Positions 44,801 to 52,566 of a stretch of 59,434 bases of DNA are shown piece after piece. Made by a program: the position numbers and the translations under genes. Below the pieces are notes generated by a model. It searched no databases and was not told where the DNA came from. It saw only the letters and a program-made list of their open reading frames with translations. Source of the DNA: Lutibacter sp. (GTDB lineage: Bacteria > Bacteroidota > Bacteroidia > Flavobacteriales > Flavobacteriaceae). Position 1 is the first letter of the stretch, and each line of letters starts with the position of its first letter. The DNA is taken from contig JAUYUA010000074.1 of the NCBI GenBank assembly GCA_030694935.1, positions 1 to 59,434 of the forward strand, written 5' to 3'.

Positions 44801-45081
44801 GATTGTCCGTTCATCGCAATGCTGTGCACGTGTTGCACGCCTTTGATGTCCGATATAATTTTTTCCAACGGTTTAACCACACGGCTTTCAACTTCGGTTG
44901 GACTTGCGCCTGGATAACCAACCAAAACGTCGGCCATAGGAACAATAATTTGCGGCTCTTCCTCTCTTGGAATGAGAAATGAACTGTAGATGCCAATGGC
45001 CATCAACGCCACCATCAACAAAATGGTCAACTTAGAATTGATGAATATATTGGCTATTTTACCTGAAATTCCTTCTTGCAT
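41851..45081 (-). CDS. RND efflux permease
   Basis: 1076 residues with 12 membrane segments and two large periplasmic loops. VVGIVVDDSIIIAEN in TM4 carries the Asp pair of proton-driven AcrB-like pumps rather than the CzcA pattern. The opening SGKIANIFINSKLTILLMVALMAIG and FLIPREEEPQI fit a broad family of Bacteroidota RND pumps of unknown substrate. It works with the upstream adaptor and TolC genes as an envelope-spanning exporter. A 480-base repeat-filled spacer separates it from the adaptor gene, which may lower its expression. Confidence 0.92.
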   Translation of the reverse strand: MQEGISGKIANIFINSKLTILLMVALMAIGIYSSFLIPREEEPQIIVPMADVLVGYPGASPTEVESRVVKPLEKIISDIKGVQHVHSIAMNGQSMIIVQFYVGEDTERSYVKLYDELMRHQGMFPPGVTQPLVKTRSIDDVPMLGLTFWSENYNDFQIRQIAEEVTSEIEKVKDVSITKVIGGRNRQLKVVLDKDKMAENGIDALGIMQMIQANNSSSQSGSFVQNDQEYLITTGKFLTSSEDVENLVVGVNNNMPVYLKQVATIQDGPEKPNSYVSFGYGKNNEKYTSNSGEYNAVTLSIAKVKGADAMKISDKILERVENLKQTIIPTDVHVDVTRNYGETASHKVGELLLHLGVAIVAVTILVMLAMGWRGGLVVFFSVPLTFALTLFSYYLLGYTLNRITLFALVFVVGIVVDDSIIIAENMHRHFKMKRLPFKQAAIYAINEVGNPTILATFTVIAAILPMAFVSGMMGPYMSPMPIGASIAMILSLFVALTVTPYLGYHLLREKDSQEHKKEQGLEAGMIYKIYKNLEQPLLESRTKRLVTIGITLVLLAGSVLMFFTKSVAVKMLPFDNKNEFQVVIDMPEGTTLERTAAVTQEIAQYIATTPEVTNYQNYIGTSAPITFNGLVRHYDIRGGSNMADIQVNLLLKEDRDLQSHDIAKKVRPEIIKIAKKYGANVKLVEVPPGPPVLSTLVAEVYGPDYGEQIKVAKQVKQILQNTTDVVDIDWMVEDAQTEYRLEIDREKAMLNGIAPQQIVGNLTYLLKEYPISYLYDETSFDQVDIVLALSDADKTSLQDIQNIKIKGSQGNVIPISDLVSIKQDTIQKSIFRKDQKRVVYVTADMAGGLESPVYAILGMKEKLQKIELPKGYKLNELYLEQPSDESDFAVKWDGEWQITLEVFQDLGTAFLVVIIIIYMLIVGWFQNFKTPLVMMLAIPLSLIGIVLGHWLLGAFFTATSFIGMIALAGVMVRNSVLLIDFIEIRLNDGIPLKQAIIDAGAVRTTPILLTTGAVVIGASIILFDPIFQGLAISLVAGAIVSTMLTLIVVPMIYYMTEKKKWENNSENNDKSASEES

Positions 45082-45561
45082 TTTTTAAAGTTTAAAGTTT
45101 AAAGTTAATAGTTTAAAGTTTTTTAATGCTGAAAACTGCAACTGCAAACTGATTACTGATTTATTTATTTATTTTACTGAGACTGCAAACTGTGACTAAA
45201 TACTGTTTACTTATTTTACTTATTTGGGCCTGCCCGCCTTTTCGGTGGGCGTGTCCCTTCCAAAAGGTCGGGCCGGGCTTTCGGCTAAATCTTTTGTTCC
45301 GCTGCGCTTCACAAAAGGATACCGCCTCAATCCCTCACGCGGGTATTATATTGAAATTATTTTTCTACAAACAGTTTGCTCCTCCAGAGCTTTTTATACC
45401 CTTCAATTTATCACTTATTCAACTCCCTTCTAACTCCCTTCCCTTGGGGAAGGGCTGGGGATGGGATTTTTTTGTTCCGCTGCGCTTCACAAAAGGATAC
45501 CGCCTCAATCCCTCACGCGGGCCTTAATTATCATTATATTTTAAACTGCGACTGCAACTGT
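45082..45561. repeat. Repeat-filled spacer with a 52-bp direct repeat
   Basis: No real gene. It starts with tandem TTTAAAG units (about 45084-45122) and AACTGC tracts. A family-A-like block begins at 45225. An exact 52-base direct repeat, beginning TTTTGTTCCGCTGCGCTTCA, occurs at 45292-45343 and 45470-45521. Open frames crossing it arise from the repeats. Confidence 0.75.
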
Positions 45562-46632
45562 TTACTGAACACTCACTTTCGCCCCATTAAACAATTTCCC
45601 TTCCGCAGAAACAATAAATTGCTCATCTGCAGCCAATCCCGACAAAACTTCTACGTTGTCGCCAAATGTTTTTCCGGTTCTTAACCATCTTAAAATGGCT
45701 ACATTTTCATTTCCTATGGCATAAATACCGGTTAATTGTCCCTGTTTTACCAAAGCGCTTTCCGGAACTAAAATCAGGTTTGATTTCGTTGTTTTTTCAA
45801 CAGGAAATTGCACGGAAGTAAACATTCCCGATAACAATTTTGCATCGGTTTTGTCTAAAACCACTTTCACCAAATATTGTCCGCCTGTATTTTTTGCCGA
45901 AGAACTTACTTCTGTTACGGTTCCTTTTATAAGTTCATTGGTCGATTTTACAATAACATTGGCGCTTGATCCATCCTTAATTTTCGTAATTTCAGATTCA
46001 GGCACCAAAGCCGTCACTTGAAAACTGCCCGGAGTTTCTATGCTGATCAATGGCATTCCCGGATTTGCCATATCGCCTTTGTTGATAAATTTTCCGGTGA
46101 CAACACCACTAAAAGGCGCTGTAATATTGGAGTAGGAGAGTTGCGCATTTACCTGGTTTTTCATTTGGTTGGCGCCTTCCAGTCTTGCTTTTGCCATGTC
46201 ATAATTGGCGGTGATGTCGTCCATTTCTTTTTGGGAAACGCTGTTTTGTTCGTATAAAGCTTTAAAACGATTGTAATCTTTCTCGGCATTTTTAAAAGCG
46301 GCTTTTGCTTCAGTAATTGAGGCCGAAACTTGTGCGCTTTGGGCCGAAATATCGGCGCTGTTTATGCGCAACAACAATTGTCCTTTTGAAACTTTATCGC
46401 CAACATTTACATACGTTTCAGTAACATAACCCATCATTCGGGTGCTTAGGTTTGCGTTTTGTACCGCTTCAATTTTACCGCTGGCCGATAAATAGGAACC
46501 GCCTTCCGCTGATGGCGTGCTCACTGTTACGGCAATAGCCGGTGTGGTGTCTTTTGTTGCTGTTTTATCTTTGCCGCAACTTACCGTTAAAATTATGGCT
46601 GAAATTGCAAATATTGTTGTGATTTTTTTCAT
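45562..46632 (-). CDS. RND periplasmic adaptor lipoprotein
   Basis: 356 residues from ATG 46632; an ATG at 46653 is a possible alternative. Lipobox LTVSC, then the membrane-fusion protein order: barrel-sandwich half (YLSASGKIEAVQNANLSTRMMG), alpha-hairpin (YNRFKALYEQNSVSQKEMDD), second half (ITAPFSGVVTGKFINKGDM) and beta-barrel. It joins the RND pump and TolC-like channel of this operon. No His-rich metal segment is seen, in contrast to the CzcB protein at 34747. Confidence 0.9.
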   Translation of the reverse strand: MKKITTIFAISAIILTVSCGKDKTATKDTTPAIAVTVSTPSAEGGSYLSASGKIEAVQNANLSTRMMGYVTETYVNVGDKVSKGQLLLRINSADISAQSAQVSASITEAKAAFKNAEKDYNRFKALYEQNSVSQKEMDDITANYDMAKARLEGANQMKNQVNAQLSYSNITAPFSGVVTGKFINKGDMANPGMPLISIETPGSFQVTALVPESEITKIKDGSSANVIVKSTNELIKGTVTEVSSSAKNTGGQYLVKVVLDKTDAKLLSGMFTSVQFPVEKTTKSNLILVPESALVKQGQLTGIYAIGNENVAILRWLRTGKTFGDNVEVLSGLAADEQFIVSAEGKLFNGAKVSVQ

Positions 46633-46697
46633 TGATTTTATGTTTTTAAGCATGGTTTTGTAATTTATTTTTGGGCCGTTTATTTTTTCTTGTCAGC

Positions 46698-48005
46698 TTA
46701 TTTTGTTAAAAATGCCACATAAGCTTTGGTGAAATTGTAATTAAACACCGTTTGTAAGTATTCAAGCTGTTTTTGCATATATTGTGTTTCGGAAATGAGC
46801 AAATCCGATGTTTTTTCCAAACCTTGTTCAAACCTGTTTGTTCTGATTCGCAAAGCTTCTTTTGATTGTTCCGAAGCCAAATTTGTGAGCATCAACTTGT
46901 TTTCAGCATCTTTAAGCTGACGTTTGGCGATGTTATAATCTAAATTGCTCTGATTTTTATATTGTTCCAAACCAATTTCTGCTTTGTCAAGTTCGGCCTT
47001 GCTTTTTTGAATTTTACCGATGCGTTTGTATCCATCGAACACATTCCACGACAATTGGGCGCCAACCAAATAGCCTTTTGCATCGGTGCCAAATAGTTGG
47101 TCGTCGTACATTTCATAACTTCCAAAAGCGTTTAAACTTGGCAAGTAACTCATTTTGTTGGCTTTATGCATATTGTTGTAAGCTTCTGTACTTTGTTGCA
47201 TCGCATCAATATCAGCCCTGTTTGGGGAAAGATTTTCATTATAAATGGCCAAATCCAATTCGGCTTTTAATTCTGTTGAAGGTTTTAAAACCAACTCATT
47301 TTGCTCACCCATTAAAAATTTCAAATTGTCTGAGGCATTTTGCACACTGCTTTTTGCGCTTAACAACTGATTCTCAACTTCGGTCATATGAACTTCCACC
47401 GACAAAATATCGGCTTTTTGCATATAGCCTTGTTTAAAATTATTGTCCGCTATTTTTTTGTTTTCCAGTGCGGCTTCTTTGGCCTTTTCTAAAACTTCCA
47501 CCGCTTTGTACGCCACCTGTAATTGCATATAGGCTTTGGTCACTTCCAGTTTTACGTAATCTTTTGTGCGTTCCGACTGTAATTCAACCGCATTCATTTT
47601 TGCTTTTGCGGCTTTGCGCATAAACAATCCGTCAGCATTAAAAATAGGTTGCTGAATCTCGATTTTTGTGGCAAAATTTTTAATTTCATTTGGATCGTTT
47701 AAGAGTGCCGGATTGAAATCGGCCTGAGTCAATATTTCCTGGTTTAATTTTGAACCAAAAGCCATGAGCGGATTTGTGATTGCCATAGCCGTATGGGAAA
47801 TGGAAATATTTGGTAAAAATATCGAATTTGTCTGATTAAAATCGGCCTTGGCGGCATTGTAATCTTGGTCTGATATTTTAATTGCATAATTATTCTTTTC
47901 AACTTTTCCCAACACTTCTTCAAGAGAAATTATTTCTTGCTGTGCGTTGATGATTATAACGTTGAAAAGAAAAAATACAATGAATACACTTTTTTTTAGT
48001 TGCAT
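46698..48005 (-). CDS. TolC-family outer-membrane channel
   Basis: 435 residues from ATG 48005. A signal peptide ends near INAQQ. Two repeated TolC/OEP halves with long helices follow, beginning EEVLGKVEKNNYAIKI and closing FNYNFTKAYVAFLTK. It is the outer-membrane exit of the tripartite pump and the first gene of the operon. A promoter core (TACTTTTG) lies 22 bases before the ATG, behind a cluster of GTAAC half-sites. An in-frame start at 48029 would lie inside that promoter. Confidence 0.9.
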   Translation of the reverse strand: MQLKKSVFIVFFLFNVIIINAQQEIISLEEVLGKVEKNNYAIKISDQDYNAAKADFNQTNSIFLPNISISHTAMAITNPLMAFGSKLNQEILTQADFNPALLNDPNEIKNFATKIEIQQPIFNADGLFMRKAAKAKMNAVELQSERTKDYVKLEVTKAYMQLQVAYKAVEVLEKAKEAALENKKIADNNFKQGYMQKADILSVEVHMTEVENQLLSAKSSVQNASDNLKFLMGEQNELVLKPSTELKAELDLAIYNENLSPNRADIDAMQQSTEAYNNMHKANKMSYLPSLNAFGSYEMYDDQLFGTDAKGYLVGAQLSWNVFDGYKRIGKIQKSKAELDKAEIGLEQYKNQSNLDYNIAKRQLKDAENKLMLTNLASEQSKEALRIRTNRFEQGLEKTSDLLISETQYMQKQLEYLQTVFNYNFTKAYVAFLTK

Positions 48006-48026
48006 AATTTTTTTTTTTGTTCGACG

Positions 48027-48121
48027 CAAAAGTAGTTGGGGCCGAAACGTAACCCGGTCATAAACGTTACAGAGTTGTGTAACATTTACAACTTATAGTT
48101 AAGTCGTAACTTATTATCGAT
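48027..48121 (-). promoter_or_regulatory. TolC-RND operon promoter with GTAAC half-site cluster
   Basis: The -7 core TACTTTTG (48034-48027, minus strand) fits TAnnTTTG. Upstream, CGTAAC/GTTAC half-sites occur at about 48048, 48066, 48079 and 48115; two of them form the inverted pair GTTAC-N8-GTAAC (48066-48083). A repressor site for an unlinked regulator is possible. No TetR gene is adjacent. Confidence 0.45.
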
Positions 48122-48214
48122 TAAGGTATTGAATTTGTCTTAATAAAAAAAATGATTTTAAAATAAAATGTAAATATTATTAAGAAATAATGTTGTTTGA
48201 TAAAAAATTCATAA

Positions 48215-48430
48215 AAAATAATTTATCTCAATCAAAATGGAACTTGATAAACAGGTCGCCCAGCTGGGGCTTGTATATGAGGAAAATCTATTTTACTACA
48301 AATAGTAAGTCTCGATGGGACTAAACTAGCTCCGTAGGAGCTAAATGTTTGTAGAAAATGAAAGAATTTAGTAATTAAAGCCCCATCGGGGCAACCTGTT
48401 TGTATTAAAAATTTAATCGTACAACAATAA
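48215..48430 (-). repeat. Four-hairpin 3' element, copy 1
   Basis: About 215 bases beginning directly after the stop of the AI-2E-type gene (minus-strand sense). Four GC-rich palindromes: GCCCCATCGGGGC (48380-48392), AGCTCC-GTA-GGAGCT (48329-48343), AGTCTC-GAT-GGGACT (48309-48323) and one with core CCCAGCTGGG (48258-48270). They are set in AT-rich links containing TTTCTACAAA and GTTTATCAAG. Copy 2 lies at 56188-56408 in inverse orientation. No coding potential. Confidence 0.8.
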
Positions 48431-49456
48431 TTATGAAAGGAAACTGGCAATAACCTTTGTCTTTGGAAATTTTTCCAAAATAATTTTGATAAATACCGTT
48501 AAAGGAATGGCCATGATTAAGCCAGCTATGCCCCAAATGTAACCCCAAAACATCAGCATCACCAAAATGGTAATAATGTTGATGGAAAAGGACCTTCCCA
48601 TAAAAATAGGTTCTAAAATACTGCCAAACAATACCTGAACTCCTGTGATTGAAAGTATAAAAAAGAATAAAACACTTGTGGTGTCAAGCTGTACAAAGGC
48701 AAACAGCGATAATGAAATGACACACACAAAAGAACCTACCATTTGCACAAAATTAATGATAAAGGCAAATAATCCCCAAAATATTGGGAAATTGACATCG
48801 AAAATCACACAAGCCAAACCAGTGCCAATGCCTGTGAGAAGGCTGACAAATATTTTTACTTTTATGAATGTGAGTAAATCTTTTTCAATTTTCATGAATG
48901 TCTTTACAGACGCGTACTTTTGTTTGAGGATGGTATTGTTCATTAGTTTTTCAAAATTGATGGACTCGGCAAGCCATAAAATCACGAAGAAAGCTGTCAT
49001 CAATGTCATGGTAAGTGTTTTGCTTACAAAGTCTAAAGTTGACCCAAAGTATTTTGAAACGCTTTCTTTTTGAAATATGTTTGAAAATATATTTTCGCTT
49101 TCATTGAAGTATTCAATGCCAAAAAATTGTTCAATTGAAGTCATTAAATCCAAAACTTTTGTTTCAGCTTTTTTCAGAAAAAGGGTGTCGGTAGCTAAAA
49201 TTTCCCTGCTGGAAAGTTTTACCAATTCTCCGCCAATTTTAAACAATGCGGCAAAAATGAGAATGACTACAAAAATACTGATAAATTTAGGCACTTTTCG
49301 TTTGTTAAACCAACGCATGAGCGGCAAAAACAACAAAGCAATAAACATAGAAGCCACCAACGGAATAAAAATAAAAGACAATATTTTTAGCAAATAAAAT
49401 ATAAACGGAATTACAATAAACAGTAGCAGAATATTTGTTGTTTTTCGATTTTCCAT
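48431..49456 (-). CDS. AI-2E / PerM-family membrane protein
   Basis: 341 residues from ATG 49456 with about 7-8 membrane segments. The family pattern includes an N-terminal pair of helices (LLLFIVIPFIFYLLKIL, PLVASMFIALLFLPLMRWFNKRKVP), a soluble insert, and the closing FWGYIWGIAGLIMAIPLTVFIKIILE with the glycine/proline motif of the family. Members range from autoinducer-2 exporters to Na+/H+ antiporters; substrate cannot be assigned. It follows terC on the same strand with a 47-base gap. The hairpin element directly after its stop could end or stabilise its mRNA. Confidence 0.85.
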   Translation of the reverse strand: MENRKTTNILLLFIVIPFIFYLLKILSFIFIPLVASMFIALLFLPLMRWFNKRKVPKFISIFVVILIFAALFKIGGELVKLSSREILATDTLFLKKAETKVLDLMTSIEQFFGIEYFNESENIFSNIFQKESVSKYFGSTLDFVSKTLTMTLMTAFFVILWLAESINFEKLMNNTILKQKYASVKTFMKIEKDLLTFIKVKIFVSLLTGIGTGLACVIFDVNFPIFWGLFAFIINFVQMVGSFVCVISLSLFAFVQLDTTSVLFFFILSITGVQVLFGSILEPIFMGRSFSINIITILVMLMFWGYIWGIAGLIMAIPLTVFIKIILEKFPKTKVIASFLS

Positions 49457-49503
49457 AGTTTCTAAATAATCAATATGATTTTGCAATTCAGTAAAAAATA
49501 ATT

Positions 49504-50343
49504 TTATTTATCAGTAGTGTTTTCTTCTTTCAATTTTTCGTCAAAAATAGCTGTTTCACTAACATTGATGATGTGTTTCCCTTTTCTTACCCTCATATTT
49601 AATGCTTCAACACCCAAAGAAAATGCGATGGCGAAATACAAATAGCCTTTTGGGATGGCGCCAACTTGCTGACCCAATATTTCTGCATGCGACAAATGCG
49701 CTCCTTCTGTAATTAGCATAAAACCAATTAAAATTAAAAAGGACAACGCCAGCATTTGGATTGTTGGATGCGCATTTACAAATCTGCCTACAGGTGTGGC
49801 GAAAATCATCATAACAATCATTGAAATTATAACGGCGGTCACCATAATGGTTAAAGCGCCTTGTATTCCGTTGGTCATGCCTACAGCCGTTAATACAGAA
49901 TCAAAAGAGAAAACAATGTCAATCATCACAATTTGTATGATAACACCTCTTAATGTCGCAAATTTTATTTTATCCGGAGAGGTTGCGCCGTGCTCAATGC
50001 CTTCCACTTTATCCCTTATTTCGCTAGTGCTTTTGTACAATAAAAAGAGTCCGCCCAAAATTAAAATGATGCTTTGGCCAGTTACCCCAAATTTTAACCA
50101 AGACAGGTTAATGGTGTAAAAAGGGTCTTTCATTGAAATTAAGTAGGAAATACCAAACAACAACGCAATTCTAAAAAGCATCGCCAAAACCAAACCTATT
50201 CTGGTGGCCTTTTTTATTTGGTCTTTTGGCAGTTTTCCTGCAGCAATAGAAATAAAAATAATATTGTCAATCCCTAAAACAATTTCTAAAAAAGTCAGTG
50301 TCAAAAGTGCTACCCAGGCATCAGCGTGTAAAAATATTTCCAT
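49504..50343 (-). CDS. TerC-family integral membrane protein
   Basis: 279 residues with seven or more membrane helices. TerC signatures are LTLTFLEIVLGIDNIIFISI and QIVMIDIVFSFDSVLTAVGM, each carrying the conserved acidic Asp in a membrane helix. Related TerC and Alx proteins act in Mn2+ export and metalation of exported proteins. Near two metal and efflux clusters such a role is plausible, but there is no direct linkage. Starts 6 bases after the stop of a small lipoprotein gene, so cotranscribed. Confidence 0.9.
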   Translation of the reverse strand: MEIFLHADAWVALLTLTFLEIVLGIDNIIFISIAAGKLPKDQIKKATRIGLVLAMLFRIALLFGISYLISMKDPFYTINLSWLKFGVTGQSIILILGGLFLLYKSTSEIRDKVEGIEHGATSPDKIKFATLRGVIIQIVMIDIVFSFDSVLTAVGMTNGIQGALTIMVTAVIISMIVMMIFATPVGRFVNAHPTIQMLALSFLILIGFMLITEGAHLSHAEILGQQVGAIPKGYLYFAIAFSLGVEALNMRVRKGKHIINVSETAIFDEKLKEENTTDK

Positions 50344-50349
50344 AAAATT

Positions 50350-50766
50350 TTAGTTAGATGTTTTTGTTATTTCTCCTTTTTGAACATAATTAGAATGTCC
50401 GATCACCGCTTCAAACTCGTAAGAATTGTCCTTAAGGCTCGTGATTTTGATGTGAATGGGATCTTCATCAATAGCGGTTTTTGGATGCAACATTTTAAGT
50501 GTGTAGTTAAAATTGTTTTTCCAGGAAATTGAAAGTGTGTCAATTCGGTCTTCATATTTTTCAATCTGGATTGAATCTTTCCTGACGATAATGGTTTTTT
50601 CATAACCTTTACCGGCAGGAATTTCAAAAGTTCCCGATTTAAAACGGTCAGAATTTGACCCTTCAATTTCATTCGTTCCCGATTCAGAATTTTCGGGTTT
50701 GCGCGATTCATTTTTACATGAGATCAGCGCTAAAAGCAATAGGGGCAGCAGTATGATTTTTTTCAT
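50350..50766 (-). CDS. Small lipoprotein of unknown function
   Basis: 138 residues. Lipobox ALISC, then a Ser/Asn/Glu-rich spacer and a small beta domain (FEIPAGKGYEKTIIVRKDSIQIEKYEDRID... SYEFEAVIGHSNYVQKGEI). I recognise no family. Its ATG overlaps the purB stop by one base (TAATG), and terC begins 6 bases after its stop, so the three form an operon. Translational coupling to purB is likely. Probably faces the periplasm. Confidence 0.75.
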   Translation of the reverse strand: MKKIILLPLLLLALISCKNESRKPENSESGTNEIEGSNSDRFKSGTFEIPAGKGYEKTIIVRKDSIQIEKYEDRIDTLSISWKNNFNYTLKMLHPKTAIDEDPIHIKITSLKDNSYEFEAVIGHSNYVQKGEITKTSN

Positions 50767-52109
50767 TAGATTCCGGTGTAATTACTTGGGGTGATTGATT
50801 TTAATTCTTTTTTTATGTCGTTTGAAACGTGCAAACCATCTATAAAATCGGCCATCGATTTTTGGGTGATTTTTTCGTTTGTTCTTGTCAGTTCTTTTAA
50901 AGCTTCATAAGGATTTGGATAAGCTTCTCTTCTTAAAATTGTTTGGATGGCTTCTGCAACCACCGCCCAATTATTTTCCAAATCTTCAGCAAATTTTTCT
51001 TTGTTGATGATTAATTTGTTCAATCCCTTTAACGTTGAATTGAAGGCAATAATTGTGTGGGCAAAAGGAACGCCAATATTTCTGAGCACGGTAGAGTCGG
51101 TTAAATCGCGTTGCAATCTTGATAAAGGCAATTTGGCCGACAAATGTTCAAAAATAGCATTCGCAATTCCAAGGTTTCCTTCAGAATTTTCAAAATCGAT
51201 CGGATTTACTTTATGTGGCATAGCCGAGGAACCCACTTCGCCTTCTTTAATTTTTTGTTTGAAATAATCCATGGAAACATAGGTCCAAATGTCTCTGTCA
51301 AAATCAATAAGTATTGTATTTATGCGCTTTAAGGCATCAAAAATACCCGCCAAATGGTCGTAATGTTCAATTTGCGTGGTTGGAAAAGAATGGTGCAAAC
51401 CCAAAACTTGCTCCACAAAACGGGTTCCGAAAACTTTCCAGTCCGTTGCAGGAAAAGCCACTTTGTGCGCATTGTAATTTCCTGTTGCGCCACCAAATTT
51501 TGCGGCGTAGGGTATGTTTTTCAGCTGTTTTAATTGCTGCTCAATACGTTCAACAAAAACCGCAATTTCTTTTCCCAATCGGGTAGGCGATGCCGGTTGA
51601 CCGTGCGTTCTTGCCAACATGGGAATTTCTGCCCAATCGGATGCCAATTGGTTCAGTTTGTCTAAAATCGATTCTAATTCCGGATAATATACAGCATCAA
51701 AAGCATCTTTTAAAGATAATGGAATTGAAGTGTTGTTGATATCCTGCGAGGTCAATCCGAAGTGAATAAACTCCTTATATTTATGAAGCTGTAACGTATC
51801 AAATTTTTCTTTGATAAAATATTCCACAGCTTTCACATCGTGGTTGGTAATTTTTTCAATGTCTTTAATTTTTTGTGCATCATCAGAAGAAAAATCGCTA
51901 TAAATATTTCTTAATTTCGCAAAAAGAGACGTATTTAAATCAGCCAATTGCGGCAATGGAATTTCACATAAAGCAATAAAATATTCAACTTCTACTTTTA
52001 CGCGGTATTTGATGAGCGCTTCTTCAGAAAAAAAGAGCGCTAATGGTTCAACTTTGTTTCGGTATCGGCCGTCAATAGGCGATATGGCATTCAAATTGGA
52101 TAAAGACAT
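50766..52109 (-). CDS. purB: PurB, adenylosuccinate lyase
   Basis: 447 residues. PurB cleaves SAICAR to AICAR and adenylosuccinate to AMP plus fumarate in purine synthesis. The fumarase-superfamily signature SSAMPHKVNPIDFEN with the catalytic Ser loop is intact; ARTHGQPASPTRLGKE and FIHFGLTSQDINNT are also present. Start and length match the E. coli-type enzyme (SNLNAISPIDGRY). First gene of the purB-lipoprotein-terC operon. No oddities. Confidence 0.96.
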   Translation of the reverse strand: MSLSNLNAISPIDGRYRNKVEPLALFFSEEALIKYRVKVEVEYFIALCEIPLPQLADLNTSLFAKLRNIYSDFSSDDAQKIKDIEKITNHDVKAVEYFIKEKFDTLQLHKYKEFIHFGLTSQDINNTSIPLSLKDAFDAVYYPELESILDKLNQLASDWAEIPMLARTHGQPASPTRLGKEIAVFVERIEQQLKQLKNIPYAAKFGGATGNYNAHKVAFPATDWKVFGTRFVEQVLGLHHSFPTTQIEHYDHLAGIFDALKRINTILIDFDRDIWTYVSMDYFKQKIKEGEVGSSAMPHKVNPIDFENSEGNLGIANAIFEHLSAKLPLSRLQRDLTDSTVLRNIGVPFAHTIIAFNSTLKGLNKLIINKEKFAEDLENNWAVVAEAIQTILRREAYPNPYEALKELTRTNEKITQKSMADFIDGLHVSNDIKKELKSITPSNYTGI

Positions 52110-52192
52110 TTTTTAGTTTTATATTGAATTGAAAAGTGTAAAATTAATCAAATAAATATTAGTTTGATTAAAAAGTTATAAAGTTGGAATAA

Positions 52193-52240
52193 GGAAGACC
52201 GAAGGCCGATCCCGATAGCTATCGGGACGGAAGACTTAAG
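52193..52240 (-). repeat. CTTC-type tract interrupted by a perfect palindrome
   Basis: Read on the minus strand, CTTCCG and CCTTCGGTCTTC of the common tract are split by the 18-bp palindrome TCCCGATAGCTATCGGGA (52210-52227). This looks like an insertion of the palindrome into an older tract. Confidence 0.6.
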
Positions 52241-52262
52241 CCAGAATTAAAAAGAATCATTT

Positions 52263-52385
52263 TCATCTGTTTATATTTTATTTTTTATTGGTACAGATGC
52301 TGCCTGCCTGTCCGGCAGGTAAATTCGCTATTAATCATTCCGTTGTGTATCAAAATTTGTTATGGCTCGTTTCATCTATTTTATT
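52263..52385 (-). repeat. ~100-bp repeat, copy Y
   Basis: Homologous to 35926-36030 over its whole length, but interrupted by about 24 bases holding a CCTGCC/GGCAGG hairpin near 52303-52320. Copy Y includes the last codons of the small membrane protein gene at 52350-52499. Confidence 0.7.
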
Positions 52386-52499
52386 GTTCTTTTTATCTTT
52401 TTTTGGTGATAATTTATAAAGCAAATAGGCGAAACCAACAACTACATGCAGAATCACCACAATCATAATGGTGTAAAACCAAAAATTTGAAATTTCCAT
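52350..52499 (-). CDS. 49-residue single-pass membrane protein
   Basis: A short open frame from ATG 52499. It begins MEISNFWFYTIMIVVILHVV, continues through one hydrophobic helix to LLYKL and ends in a very charged tail (SPKKDKKNNK). The positive-inside rule places the tail in the cytoplasm. No family recognised. The layout (short N-terminus, one helix, Lys-rich tail) is convincing for a real small protein. The last codons run into repeat copy Y, so the C-terminal end may be recent. Upstream it faces the DUF1028 gene. Confidence 0.55.
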   Translation of the reverse strand: MEISNFWFYTIMIVVILHVVVGFAYLLYKLSPKKDKKNNKIDETSHNKF

Positions 52500-52566
52500 A
52501 ATTAAAAATTATCCATAAATTTACAAAAATATTAGTATATCTTTAAATTTTTAAAATTTACAAATT

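Noticed and set aside
45192-45684. Overlapping open frames on the plus strand in the adaptor-pump spacer
   Set aside because: They run through repeats, including the 52-bp direct repeat, and have no protein-like composition.
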